Shown in pieces: positions 16,319-25,243 of a DNA stretch of 35,924 nt (position 1 is its first letter; each line of letters starts with the position of its first letter). The DNA lies in contig CAYWXK010000041.1 of the NCBI GenBank assembly GCA_964462515.1, positions 1 to 35,924 on the forward strand. Direction: 5' to 3'. The position numbers were made by a program, and so were the translations under genes. Source of the DNA: CAYWXK01 sp964462515. Its GTDB lineage: Bacteria > Planctomycetota > Phycisphaerae > Sedimentisphaerales > Anaerobacaceae. Below the pieces are notes generated by a model, which had not been told where the DNA came from, searched no databases, and saw only the letters and a program-made list of their open reading frames with translations.

Positions 16319-17548
16319 CTACTTACTTGCGCCTTCGTTAATTAGCAGCCAGGTGCCGGTCTTGCCGGCGACGGCGATGTCCGGTCGGCTGTCACCATTG
16401 AGGTCGGCAGCTCGAATTTGCATTCCGGTCCCGACACCCCCGCCGGGTGGGCTGATTGTGTGCCGGCCGAACTTGCCCGCGGCGCCATCCCAGGTGTAAT
16501 AGTAAAGGCACTCTGGTTCGAGAGCACCCGGGTCGGAGTCACCGTGTCCGCGAACACGCTTGCCGGTAATCAGCTCACCTTTGCCATCGCCATCGAGGTC
16601 GGCCCAGGCCATAGAATGTGCCTGAGACCAGGATTTATCAACAAGGTATTCTTTCCAAGTCGTAGTTCCATCGGGTTTTGGCTCACCTTGTTCCCACAAG
16701 AATACACCATAGTCGTGACCTTTTCCCCAAATAATGTCACTGCGGCCATCTCCGGTAACATCCACGACCAGGAATGGCGAACTGACGCCGCGTAAGCCGG
16801 TTTCCGGATGAAACTTCCAGGGTTTGGCAAAGACATCTCCCGCCGGATGTTCATACCAACCGGCTTCACAAAGGATGTCTTCTCGGCCGTCACCATTGAC
16901 ATCACCAAAGGCATAACCGTGCCCACAGCCATTTTCGCCTAACACAATCCGAGTCGCAGTCGGCTGGCCATCAGAACCCTTACCCAGCTTCAAGGCCACA
17001 AGAGGCTCGTTTCTGACCCAGCAGTGAACCACGACTTCCAGTATCCGGTCACCATCAAGGTCGCACAGGTCATACGCCTCGTTATCTTTGCGGCCGTTGA
17101 ACAGCAGCTTGGGTTCCCATTTCCATCCTTTTTCGAGTCCTTTTTTGCCGGGGTTTTTGTACCAGTAAAGTTCCGCCTCCGTCCATCCGCCGGAGATTAC
17201 ATCGACCCAGCCGTCGCCATCAACATCGCAGGCGTGGTCTCCATTATTGGCATAAAACTCGTTATCGCCAAATCCGAGCGACACCTGAGGGATGTCTCGA
17301 ATCGGCCGCGGAACAAAATCCGGCGCAGCAAACCAGTGTGTCCCCGCGATGATGTCAGGTTTGCCATCACGGTCCACATCGGCAATGGCGCAGCCTTCGT
17401 TCGGACTGACCATTAAACAACGCTTAGAGAATTTCAGGCCTGTCGGTTCATCAGCAGCAGTGATAGGTGTTGAACAGAAATAGGCCAAGATAAAACTTAC
17501 AATTACAAAACTTGTCAACGCACGCCACAATAAACACCGCTTAAACAT
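16319..17548 (-). CDS. Exported FG-GAP/VCBS-repeat beta-propeller protein
   Basis: The 409-residue product has a Sec signal (residues about 1-31, ending TPITAA). It carries seven calcium-loop repeats of the form D-x-D-x-D-G-x-x-D-I/V: ADVDRDGKPDIIAG, CDVDGDGWVDVISG, CDLDGDRILEVVV, GDVNGDGREDILC, VDVTGDGRSDIIWG, ADLDGDGKGELITG and ADLNGDSRPDIAVA. This gives an integrin-alpha-like seven-bladed propeller, common in planctomycete surface or periplasmic proteins; it is probably a binding or scaffold protein. The Shine-Dalgarno AAGGAG comes directly at the stop of the upstream membrane-protein gene (12-base gap), so the two are co-transcribed. Confidence 0.87.
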   Translation of the reverse strand: MFKRCLLWRALTSFVIVSFILAYFCSTPITAADEPTGLKFSKRCLMVSPNEGCAIADVDRDGKPDIIAGTHWFAAPDFVPRPIRDIPQVSLGFGDNEFYANNGDHACDVDGDGWVDVISGGWTEAELYWYKNPGKKGLEKGWKWEPKLLFNGRKDNEAYDLCDLDGDRILEVVVHCWVRNEPLVALKLGKGSDGQPTATRIVLGENGCGHGYAFGDVNGDGREDILCEAGWYEHPAGDVFAKPWKFHPETGLRGVSSPFLVVDVTGDGRSDIIWGKGHDYGVFLWEQGEPKPDGTTTWKEYLVDKSWSQAHSMAWADLDGDGKGELITGKRVRGHGDSDPGALEPECLYYYTWDGAAGKFGRHTISPPGGGVGTGMQIRAADLNGDSRPDIAVAGKTGTWLLINEGASK

Positions 17549-17560
17549 AAAATCACTCCT

Positions 17561-19618
17561 TTATTGATACTTTGCGATTTCACCAGAGGCGATTAGGTCT
17601 GAACTATTATAGTAGTGGGCTGATGATATCCGCCCTGTCCAATTACAAAGCCAATTGCCAAAGAGTATTATTTTGCCCGTTCGTTGCTGAGGGATTTGAA
17701 ATATTGTAGTTTTTCTCCACGCAAGAATCTCATCGGCAATTTGCTGTGCCTGCTGTTCAGGCAGTGTAAGCCTAACTGATTCCAAGGGGTCGCTATTCAG
17801 GTCATACATAGAGACCATTTTATTTGTGGGGTTATATACGAGCTTGCTGCTATTCTGCACAAAACCGGCGGGGCCCTGCGACATCCAGCAGGAGAAGTAT
17901 ATCTTGCGGTCGGGTGGGATAGACCCAAGCGCATTAATGCCGTCAAAGCTGGCATCACTTGTCTCAAAACCCATAAGGTTAAGCAAAGTCGGCGCTAAAT
18001 CAACGGAGCTGACCGGCTCGTTAATTCTGGTGGCCGGTTGAACTAAAAGCGGAGCCCGAACAACCCAGGGTATGCGCAGGACTTCTTCATAAGCAATTCT
18101 CTCGTGGACAAAAAGACCATGCTCGCCAAAGGCCTCGCCGTGGTCGCCGATAACACAAAAAATGGTTTCATCCGTAAGACCTAACTTGTTAAGTTCAAGG
18201 TCCAGTGAGGCTAAAAACTTATCTGTATAAGAAACCGTCTGTCGATAGCGTTCCACCGGCTCCTTTGCCGGGATGGCAAACCATTTAGGGACTTCATAAG
18301 GGTCGTGACTCACCGAGCACATAATAACCAGACAGAAAGGTCTTTTGTCGGCTTTTATCCATTCGGTAATGGGTTGTAACATTGAAAATTCGTCGGAGGA
18401 AAAATAGCCGATAAAGGCGTCCGGGTCGTTCAAATCCTCTCTTGCCCAGAATTTATCAAAGCCCAGATTATAGGCCAGTGCCGGCCAACATTCAAAGCTG
18501 CCGTTGGCTGATTCAAAGCAGGCGGTTCGAAAATTCAACTTCTGTTTCAGAATCGTGGCGATACCGGCGTATGGCTTCACAGCAGGGACAGCTTCAGCGA
18601 GGTCCTGGGAAACCGATGGAAACCGGCCGGTCAAAAGTGCAAACAGCGCCTTGGTTGTATGGGGAACTGTCGAACGAGCATTTGTAAATTCGACACCCTG
18701 GTCTGCCAAAATTTTAAGATATGGCGTCAGATTACTTTGTTTATCCGCAAGAGAAGTGTAGTTGTATTGAATACCTTCAAGGACAACTACAACCACATTA
18801 TAGTTTGTTCGTTGTGGTTTTAGCTTCAAAGAATTTTTAAGCTGGTCAAAGGAAGGTATCTGTCGTTTAGCAGCGGTGAAATCGGTTTCAGGCCGCAAGC
18901 CGGCAGAACTTGGCAAAAGAATACTCGTTACAGCGCGTAACTGACTATTGTAACACATTTCTTCAGAGACTGTTTGTGATGAGCTTCGCGTGGCAACTGC
19001 GCTGCGGGCCATAACAGCGATAAGAATAAACAGAGATGAGACAGCGATTCTATTGCCGAAATATCTGCGGCCATAATGGGGCGGCAGCGGTTTTACCAAA
19101 ACGAATAGAAGAAAAGCAAGAGCGATTGTACTGGGAGCAAGTAAAATTGCGGCTGCCCCCGGCATTTTTATAAGGTTAGTACCAACCATACCCAAGACGT
19201 CCACAGGGTTGCGGAACAGTGGCAAAAAAACTGAGGGCAGGATTTGCGTGCCCGTTCTTACCAGCCAGCCGGCGTTCATAACCGACCAGGTCAATACAGC
19301 CGCACCGATAACGGTAGTTATACGAATGACAGATTTTCGAGAACAGCAAAAGCAGATAACCGCCAAGACAATCTCAATTCCCAAAAGGACAGCAATATCT
19401 GCCAGAATCCAGCTAAAGTATTCATTGACCAGGTTTGTGCGCCAGGAATGGAAGAATTTTACTGCCAGAGTGCAAAATAGCGCACCAAATATCATTACGC
19501 TGTAAGCGCGGCAGGCCATAAGGCCGTATAAACGGCCCCCCTGCTTTCTTGCGAAAGTAAGAAGAGGGAAAAGAATTTTTCTAACCTGCGAGCTAAATTG
19601 TGGGTCGCCAATGGACAT
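17561..19618 (-). CDS. LtaS-like sulfatase/alkaline-phosphatase-superfamily membrane protein
   Basis: The protein (685 residues from this ATG) has about five membrane segments in its first ~205 residues and then an alkaline-phosphatase-fold domain outside the membrane. Motifs are VVVVLEGIQYN (metal Glu near 281), STVPHTTKALFALLTG with Thr at the nucleophile site (about 321-322), CSVSHDPY, and GDHGEAFGEHG (metal Asp and His near 492-493). True sulfatases need a Cys or Ser there for formylglycine, so a lipoteichoic-acid-synthase or phosphoethanolamine-transferase-like phosphotransfer is more likely than sulfate ester cleavage. The start is uncertain: TTG 19633 is also in frame, and no clear ribosome site is seen for either. 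It heads the operon with the FG-GAP protein and lipoprotein. Confidence 0.82.
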   Translation of the reverse strand: MSIGDPQFSSQVRKILFPLLTFARKQGGRLYGLMACRAYSVMIFGALFCTLAVKFFHSWRTNLVNEYFSWILADIAVLLGIEIVLAVICFCCSRKSVIRITTVIGAAVLTWSVMNAGWLVRTGTQILPSVFLPLFRNPVDVLGMVGTNLIKMPGAAAILLAPSTIALAFLLFVLVKPLPPHYGRRYFGNRIAVSSLFILIAVMARSAVATRSSSQTVSEEMCYNSQLRAVTSILLPSSAGLRPETDFTAAKRQIPSFDQLKNSLKLKPQRTNYNVVVVVLEGIQYNYTSLADKQSNLTPYLKILADQGVEFTNARSTVPHTTKALFALLTGRFPSVSQDLAEAVPAVKPYAGIATILKQKLNFRTACFESANGSFECWPALAYNLGFDKFWAREDLNDPDAFIGYFSSDEFSMLQPITEWIKADKRPFCLVIMCSVSHDPYEVPKWFAIPAKEPVERYRQTVSYTDKFLASLDLELNKLGLTDETIFCVIGDHGEAFGEHGLFVHERIAYEEVLRIPWVVRAPLLVQPATRINEPVSSVDLAPTLLNLMGFETSDASFDGINALGSIPPDRKIYFSCWMSQGPAGFVQNSSKLVYNPTNKMVSMYDLNSDPLESVRLTLPEQQAQQIADEILAWRKTTIFQIPQQRTGKIILFGNWLCNWTGRISSAHYYNSSDLIASGEIAKYQ

Positions 19619-19719
19619 ACAGCAAAACACCAAAAATCTGTAATACTCTTAGTTTCAAGATAATATATTAACCTGGATCCCCCCAGAGTGCAACTATTTG
19701 ACACTTTTCTTACGAAACC

Positions 19720-20919
19720 TCAACTATGTTTGCAAGGTTTCAAAGCGTAATTCAAGGCAATCCTTCTAAAAGATGTAGTAAGCCTCTTAATGGCTTTATC
19801 CTTCTCATAAGGACTAATACGACTGCGGCGGACAGCTTCTGACAGAATAGCTATAGTCTTGTCGTATGTGTATTTGTCAACAGGATATGGAGTGCCGTCC
19901 TTACCGCCGTGTGCAAAAGAATATCGTGCCGGGTCTTCGTATGATGGCTTTGCACCATAAATAACCTCTCCAACCAGGGCCAAAGCCCTGACTGTCTTCG
20001 GTCCAACCCCTTCCACCGCTAAAAGTCGCTCATAATTCTCAGGTTTCCTGTCGCAAAGTATATGAAGAATTTTCTCTAAATAATAACTCTGCGAAAAATC
20101 CTCACAGACGACCGGGTGGAATTTGAACTCGGTATCCTCCAATTCTAAAAAAGTAAGCTGCTGGCCTTTGTACCTGAAACTGACCATTGAACTCAAACGG
20201 GATGAGTGTCTGCGCAGAATTTCAATATCCTTCATTAGCGAATGATACCCAGACGAGACAAACTCAACACTTATCGCTCTGGTATTTTCGCTATCACGAG
20301 CTACAAGGTTTAACGTGGGCTGACGTTTTGCCATTGCCACAATACCGGTATGAGGCTCACAAACAAGGTCATCAACATTCTCAGAATACCAATGATAACG
20401 CCGGGCCGTAGCATTAGCCTGGTTCATTCCCTGCTGCACAACCGCCCAGTGGCCGTTTCTTGAAAAGAAAAAGCTGTGGTGATAAATCTGATAGCCATCC
20501 TGAATAAGAGAATTATCCACTTTAGCGCTCATCCGCGAATTATAAACAAGGTTGTCAACGGACTTGCCCGGCAGACTCAACCTGTCGCCCCAGCTTGTAA
20601 TTTCTTGCGGCGTCTTACGCGAGGTTTTGCCTTTTCCTCCACATATAAAGACGCCAAGGTCTCTTTCCTCTCCTCGAATTGCCTCTTTCAGAGCGGCTGT
20701 TAATATCGTGGTCAGACCCGATGCATTCCAGTCAAATGCCAGAACTGTGCCCAGGGATTGAAACCAGACGGGGTCGGCTATCCTGTGAATAAATTCACCC
20801 GGGCCAAATTCAGCTATCAAGACCCTGGCCATCTCGCGGCCCAGCTTGACCATTCTTTCAAACAGCCATCGTGGGCATCTGCCGGAGTCGAGAGTAAATG
20901 TCGCAATCCCTCTTTGCAT
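19720..20919 (-). CDS. DUF763 family protein
   Basis: The 399-residue product opens with MQRGIATFTLDSGRCPRWLF, the signature start of DUF763, and has the family block CGGKGKTSRKTPQEI (93-107). Near 299-320 is a helix-hairpin-helix-like motif (LLAVEGVGPKTVRALALVG), which suggests DNA binding. The family is best known from archaea and thermophiles and has no established activity. No signal is present, so it is cytosolic. GAAGGT lies ~8 bases before ATG 20919, and a good promoter candidate lies at 20966-20994. Its function is unrelated to the surface-protein genes around it as far as can be seen. Confidence 0.85.
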   Translation of the reverse strand: MQRGIATFTLDSGRCPRWLFERMVKLGREMARVLIAEFGPGEFIHRIADPVWFQSLGTVLAFDWNASGLTTILTAALKEAIRGEERDLGVFICGGKGKTSRKTPQEITSWGDRLSLPGKSVDNLVYNSRMSAKVDNSLIQDGYQIYHHSFFFSRNGHWAVVQQGMNQANATARRYHWYSENVDDLVCEPHTGIVAMAKRQPTLNLVARDSENTRAISVEFVSSGYHSLMKDIEILRRHSSRLSSMVSFRYKGQQLTFLELEDTEFKFHPVVCEDFSQSYYLEKILHILCDRKPENYERLLAVEGVGPKTVRALALVGEVIYGAKPSYEDPARYSFAHGGKDGTPYPVDKYTYDKTIAILSEAVRRSRISPYEKDKAIKRLTTSFRRIALNYALKPCKHS

Positions 20920-20965
20920 AAAAATACCTTCAAGTTTGACCTATACAAACCTGCATCTGCCGAAG

Positions 20966-20994
20966 ATGCTATCGTATGTATTTCGTTCAGTCAA
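20966..20994 (-). promoter_or_regulatory. Probable promoter of the DUF763 gene
   Basis: On the minus strand TTGACT (20994-20989) is followed by a 17-base spacer and TAGCAT (20971-20966), 4 of 6 to the consensus -10. The -10 box ends 46 bases before the ATG at 20919. Confidence 0.4.
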
Positions 20995-21238
20995 TATCAT
21001 TATGGATATTTGAAAGACAGGTTTAGGTAAAATCCAAGGTCAAAGAATACTTCCCGTAAGCATCTTGCTCAATTAGGGGAAAATTTGATATGCCGACTAA
21101 TGGGGAGCCAATCTTTTTAATGATGCCACCCCCTTGATGACTCAATGAACAAATCTTATCACAATGATCAATATTTAACTGCGCAGTCCAAAATTGTAAA
21201 ATCCCGCCTTTATCTGCTGACCTGCAATGCCTCTTTTA
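20995..21238. other. Intergenic region, nothing recognised
   Basis: Together with 20920-20965 this gap of about 320 bases shows no gene, tRNA or clear hairpin apart from the promoter candidate at 20966-20994. Confidence 0.5.
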
Positions 21239-22135
21239 CTAAATACCAAGTTTGGCTTTAATCGCAGCTAACTCTGTTTTAAGCTGCTCATTTTCCTGCT
21301 TCAATTCATAAACACACTGCCGCAACCAGGCCACTTGCATGCCCAGCTCAGTCCCCAGTTCTTTATGTGTTTGATAAACTCGTTCAGGCTCGTATTCTTG
21401 CAATTTTTCGTTCCATACCTTTGTGTCCGTATATTTATCATAGTCTGTTAGAGTAATCCATACATTCAAGAATTCAGGGTCTGATTCGTGGTTATATTCT
21501 TTTTGGCCTTCAGAAGTTATCTTTATTGTTTTTGAACAATCTCCAATATAATCTAATGCTTTCCCATAAATATCTTTATCATAAAAAGCAGAACGAAGAA
21601 TGAACCCTTTAGCATAGACTTTGTTGCCAACATATAAATTTCCAAAATTGTTAGTGAGGTTACCTACAGTAACTAATCCACTTTCAACTCTAAAATCAAC
21701 ACACCAGGCTATCTCGCCTCCATATCCGACCGTAAAGCTCTTGGTTACATTATTTGTAGAACCCCTACCAAAAGCAGTAGCATAGTCTGCGATTGCTTTT
21801 GTGTTGTATCCCATCGCGACACAGCATTTCCCTATCGCACCTGTTCCTACCGAGCACCCCCCTGCTGCGAAGCTGTAATCTCCTGAGGCAATTGTCTCCA
21901 TACCAAATGCTACTGCTCTCGTACCAGTTGCTGTGCAACCTGTGGATTTAAATATTTGCCCTTCCACTACACCTGTTGCCTCCATATTTTCAGCTTGTAC
22001 AGCAGTTGCCTCTACGTTTTCAGCCTGTAATGTTCCTTCTTTGACTACAACATCTCCGCCAATGACCGTCCCTAAAGCGACCACAGCCAAAACCAAAACT
22101 CCTGCCGCTAACCTGCTTCTTACTGTTTTCCTCAT
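21239..22135 (-). CDS. YadA-head-like surface protein with C-terminal coiled coil
   Basis: The 298-residue product has a signal peptide (about 1-27). A short repeated segment follows (LQAENVEATAVQAENMEATG). Residues about 65-125 hold YadA/Hep_Hag-type head repeats (RAVAFGMETIASGDYSFAAG, then CCVAMGYNTKAIADYATAFG). These are built into trimeric left-handed beta-roll adhesins and phage-type fibres. The C-terminus (about 215-298) ends in a coiled coil (LKQENEQLKTELAAIKAKL) preceded by a region like the end of S74-type tail-fibre chaperone domains. No outer-membrane YadA anchor is visible, so attachment is unclear. ATG 22135 is used because AAGGTG lies 6 bases before it; a GTG at 22144 is in frame. 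It is the last gene of the operon, 41 bases after the protease. Confidence 0.72.
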   Translation of the reverse strand: MRKTVRSRLAAGVLVLAVVALGTVIGGDVVVKEGTLQAENVEATAVQAENMEATGVVEGQIFKSTGCTATGTRAVAFGMETIASGDYSFAAGGCSVGTGAIGKCCVAMGYNTKAIADYATAFGRGSTNNVTKSFTVGYGGEIAWCVDFRVESGLVTVGNLTNNFGNLYVGNKVYAKGFILRSAFYDKDIYGKALDYIGDCSKTIKITSEGQKEYNHESDPEFLNVWITLTDYDKYTDTKVWNEKLQEYEPERVYQTHKELGTELGMQVAWLRQCVYELKQENEQLKTELAAIKAKLGI

Positions 22136-22176
22136 TTTAATCACCTTTTTCCTTTCGCTTTCTCAATTTATTGAAT

Positions 22177-23307
22177 TTATGGATTCGGATTCTGATATAG
22201 TTTCCCCTTGAGATACAGGTCGCCTGAGTCATCGATGTAGGAAACTACCTCGTCGTTACTATTTTTGATAATAAAATCGCAGCTTTCTTCGGAAGGAGCG
22301 GGTATCGATTCCCCCAGCTTTTCATGTAAGGTTCCCTTAATGGACATATTGCCGTTAGTCGTATCAATTATAGCGACATCAGCACCGCTTGAATCTTGAA
22401 CCCTGAACTCATCAGTCTCTGGGTCTTCGTTAAGCTGATATACTTCTTTTGTAAAAGTTCCTTTTAAGACAATGGTGCCTAAATCACCAAACCAGGCGAC
22501 CGTTTCGCCTAAGTTATTTTCTATGAAGAGCTTAACTATATCAGGATTAGCTAATGTTACACCAAAAGCAAAGTCTTGTACCCCACATTCCCCAAACCCA
22601 ACCTTGAAATATCCGTTACTTTCCGGGCCCCAATCATTTCCATCACTGTTCTTACAAATCCAATAACCCTCTGTTTCATCCCATCCCACTAAGACCACGC
22701 AGTGATCGTACGAACAGCATTGGTTACATCTCCTTATTCCGGTTTCTTGATCGAATACCCCATGATACCAATCCATACTCACAGCAAGAGGCCCTACGTT
22801 ATATATATAATTTTTGATTTCCTCCACAGTACTGCCAACATCATCCATGCTATCTATTTTCCATAATCTAATTTCCCACTCGTCACATCTGTCATCGCAC
22901 TCGGCATTACTACATCCATGAGCACAACCACAGCTCCCCGGACAGGTCTCATCAACATAGGGGAAGCATGCCTCGTCGGTTATGCCGGAGACTCTTATAT
23001 ATTCCAAAGCCGGGTCAGGCCACCCTCCCGACCCACAATCGTACAAAAAACAGTCTGAGACAAGCTCTTCCTCTGAAAGGTCTATATCATAGTCAGGCCA
23101 ATCAAAAAAGATATTAAATTGTGCCTCTACCGTTCCCACAGCACTAAAAGCCCAACACGAATAACATACACCTTGTGCTCTCACACCAGTCATCCAATTT
23201 TCTCCATCTACGTCCCTCCAATCAAAATGTGTCGGCAAATCGGCTAATGCTATGGAACTGATAACTGCTACTATACAAATTGTAATAACTGTTTTGGAAC
23301 GAACCAT
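22177..23307 (-). CDS. Secreted papain-family (C1A) cysteine protease with C-terminal LKG repeats
   Basis: The 376-residue product has a Sec signal (1-22) followed at once by the mature protease start LPTHFDWRD; the usual inhibitory propeptide is absent. Catalytic residues are visible: Gln45 and Cys51 in AQGVCYSCWAFS, His202 in YDHCVVLVGWD and Asn220 in ICKNSDGNDWG. Many extra cysteines (about 91-141) suggest disulfides. Residues ~258-372 hold three ~35-45-residue repeats, each ending in a G-x-x-x-L/I-K-G-x-L/F motif (GTIVLKGTF, GNMSIKGTL, GDLYLKGKL), probably a surface-binding stalk. AAGGAGG with 7-base spacing precedes the ATG. The gene starts 3 bases after the DUF333 gene stops. Confidence 0.88.
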   Translation of the reverse strand: MVRSKTVITICIVAVISSIALADLPTHFDWRDVDGENWMTGVRAQGVCYSCWAFSAVGTVEAQFNIFFDWPDYDIDLSEEELVSDCFLYDCGSGGWPDPALEYIRVSGITDEACFPYVDETCPGSCGCAHGCSNAECDDRCDEWEIRLWKIDSMDDVGSTVEEIKNYIYNVGPLAVSMDWYHGVFDQETGIRRCNQCCSYDHCVVLVGWDETEGYWICKNSDGNDWGPESNGYFKVGFGECGVQDFAFGVTLANPDIVKLFIENNLGETVAWFGDLGTIVLKGTFTKEVYQLNEDPETDEFRVQDSSGADVAIIDTTNGNMSIKGTLHEKLGESIPAPSEESCDFIIKNSNDEVVSYIDDSGDLYLKGKLYQNPNP

Positions 23308-23310
23308 TTG

Positions 23311-23826
23311 TTACCTCCTTGTATTCTCAGGCAATGACTGGCTCAAATATGCCTTTACAAATAAATCAAAAACTGTGCCTATCTCTTTCTTAGTGACCTT
23401 GTCTATGCAAACAGCCCCTTTATCCCATCCTTCATATCTCCCGAGTTCTTTCAAATCATACCCATTTATTTTACAGAAGGACCATTCCTGGCCACTTTTC
23501 CCCCTATAAAAAGCCCAGGCCCCGCACTCAGTACCATCCGGGAAACAACAAATGCCGCGTTGATTCCCCTCATCATCCGTAACTATCTTATACTTATAAC
23601 CTAATTTCACACAATAAACGGCAGATGGATCCGGCATGCCTATCAATGTCCGCTTTTGCTTATTGATGTTTGCTGTATTTTTACTTTTAAATTCCATCCC
23701 TTGAGATGATCCAGATATGCGTGCTGACCTTTTGCTTTTAGATTCGCTCCTTTGAGAAGAAACGCAACCGAGGAAACTTGCTGCAACAATCGTTGTTACT
23801 GCGATAATTATTATGTGCCGCCTCAT
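23311..23826 (-). CDS. DUF333-domain lipoprotein
   Basis: The 171-residue product has a lipoprotein signal with lipobox FLGC (Cys21), a serine- and lysine-rich linker, and a DUF333 domain at about 64-125. The hallmark segments are MPDPSAVYCVKLGYKYKIV, then DEGNQRGICCFPDGTECGAWAFYRG. DUF333 is a small cysteine-containing domain sometimes labelled putative hemolysin on weak grounds; its role is unknown. Six cysteines outside the signal could pair. The gene precedes the papain-like protease by 3 bases, so the products are almost surely made together; a role as inhibitor, chaperone or partner of the protease is a guess. GGAGGT precedes the ATG by 8 bases. Confidence 0.83.
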   Translation of the reverse strand: MRRHIIIIAVTTIVAASFLGCVSSQRSESKSKRSARISGSSQGMEFKSKNTANINKQKRTLIGMPDPSAVYCVKLGYKYKIVTDDEGNQRGICCFPDGTECGAWAFYRGKSGQEWSFCKINGYDLKELGRYEGWDKGAVCIDKVTKKEIGTVFDLFVKAYLSQSLPENTRR

Positions 23827-23881
23827 TCTTTTAAACCTCCAAATATCAAGATATTAATTTCTCGCTTTCATTCAGATACTT

Positions 23882-25243
23882 TTATGGCTTATTATTCAAC
23901 AACCAATGGGTAGTCATAAGCGCTAAGTCCCAGAAATCCACCTTGCAATCACCGTTTATATCGCCAGTGACAATGGTTTCGCAAACCGGCTCTCCAAAGT
24001 ATGATTTACTGGCCTCGACTGTTCCGCCGAAAGCGCCGATGTTGATAATTCCGCCGTTAGGGAATGGCTCATAGCCAATAGGATTTTTTGGGTCACCCGC
24101 ATCAATGCAGGGACTTGTCACTTCATCCTTCGTCCATCGTCCTTCGTTTGCGTCCCATCGTCCGGCCTGAGATTTTAAGTGATAATCTCCATTCGTAGCA
24201 TCTGTAAATAAAGGGTCTGTCGTAATGTTTCCTATTCCTTCACCCTGCCAATCTTGAATACAGGAATAAGAAGGCACAGAACAATCGATTATTTGTGAAT
24301 CTGTATATCTGGCCTTGTTCTGCCAGATAATACAATTTGCAATAACGCCACTACAATTGCTCAATCCCGCTCCCCAGTAGTATACCTCGTTGCCAGAGAT
24401 AGTATTATTTTCAATTTCTCCATTGCACTCGTTAATCCCACCTCCCAAACCGTATGTGATGTTACAAGAAATCACATTATTACGAATAATTCCACTGCAG
24501 TAGGCCAGTCCGCCGCCATGTCCATCAGCTCTGTTATGTGAGACCGTATTGCCTTGGATGACACCATCACATACAAACATCCCGCCGCCTAAATAACCTG
24601 CTTTGTTATTCGTGATAATATTTTTTTGGATAATTCCATGGCAGAAGGCGATGCCACCACCACCCATGGCTCCATTCCCACTTATGAGACAGTTAATAAT
24701 CTCGCCATCGCATCCAGCAACTCCACCTCCACTACCAGCTCCTGGTAGTGGCCAACTGGTAGCTCTACTATTTATGATGCGGCAGTTGATAATTTTCGGC
24801 CCGCTTCCCTTCTCACAATATATGGCACCACCAAGACTTCCTAAAGCTTGAGTAACATAACCATTGCAAATTTTGAATCCAGTCAATTCGGAACTTAGAT
24901 TTTCACCGCTATGGAAATAAAATCCTCGGTGTGGATTCTCCTGTGTGCCGTTGCAGTCGATTATTGTCGTAGCGACGATGTTCGGGTCGTTTGGGTCTGT
25001 GCTGCGGACAGTAACGGCCTTTCCCTTAAAATCAATGTCGCGGTTTCCATCGCCCGTGTATGTCCCAGCAGTCACGATGACTACATCACCATCGTTGGCA
25101 TCGTCAATCGCAGCTTGAATGGTACTAAAATCATAGCCACCTCCCTGGCCGACTGTAATCGTCCGACCCTGCGCTATTCCTGCCGCCACTAATATGAACA
25201 TCGCCACCGCAAACCCCCATAAGATTGTCAATTTCCGCTTCAT
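23882..25243 (-). CDS. Secreted parallel beta-helix protein with dockerin tail
   Basis: The 453-residue product has a Sec signal (about 1-26, ending GIAQG). Its mature start (RTITVGQGGGYDFSTIQAAI) is typical of pectate-lyase-like and polymorphic-membrane-protein-type helices. Right-handed beta-helix coils follow, with a repeated pattern of GGGI/GGGM, C-x-G-x-I and x-N-x-I (IAFCHGIIQKNIITNNKAGY is one). A conserved tail block (DPLFTDATNGDYHLKSQAGR) and one dockerin-like loop (GDINGDCKVDFWDLALM) close it. Such proteins often bind or cut polysaccharides; no clear lyase residues are visible. The frame is open to 25402, but ATG 25243 with GGAG upstream starts the signal. The DUF333 gene follows after a 55-base gap. 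Confidence 0.85.
   Translation of the reverse strand: MKRKLTILWGFAVAMFILVAAGIAQGRTITVGQGGGYDFSTIQAAIDDANDGDVVIVTAGTYTGDGNRDIDFKGKAVTVRSTDPNDPNIVATTIIDCNGTQENPHRGFYFHSGENLSSELTGFKICNGYVTQALGSLGGAIYCEKGSGPKIINCRIINSRATSWPLPGAGSGGGVAGCDGEIINCLISGNGAMGGGGIAFCHGIIQKNIITNNKAGYLGGGMFVCDGVIQGNTVSHNRADGHGGGLAYCSGIIRNNVISCNITYGLGGGINECNGEIENNTISGNEVYYWGAGLSNCSGVIANCIIWQNKARYTDSQIIDCSVPSYSCIQDWQGEGIGNITTDPLFTDATNGDYHLKSQAGRWDANEGRWTKDEVTSPCIDAGDPKNPIGYEPFPNGGIINIGAFGGTVEASKSYFGEPVCETIVTGDINGDCKVDFWDLALMTTHWLLNNKP

Noticed and set aside
17561..19618. Classical sulfatase assignment
   Set aside because: The nucleophile site has Thr in place of the Cys/Ser needed for formylglycine, and the N-terminus has the five-helix LtaS layout.
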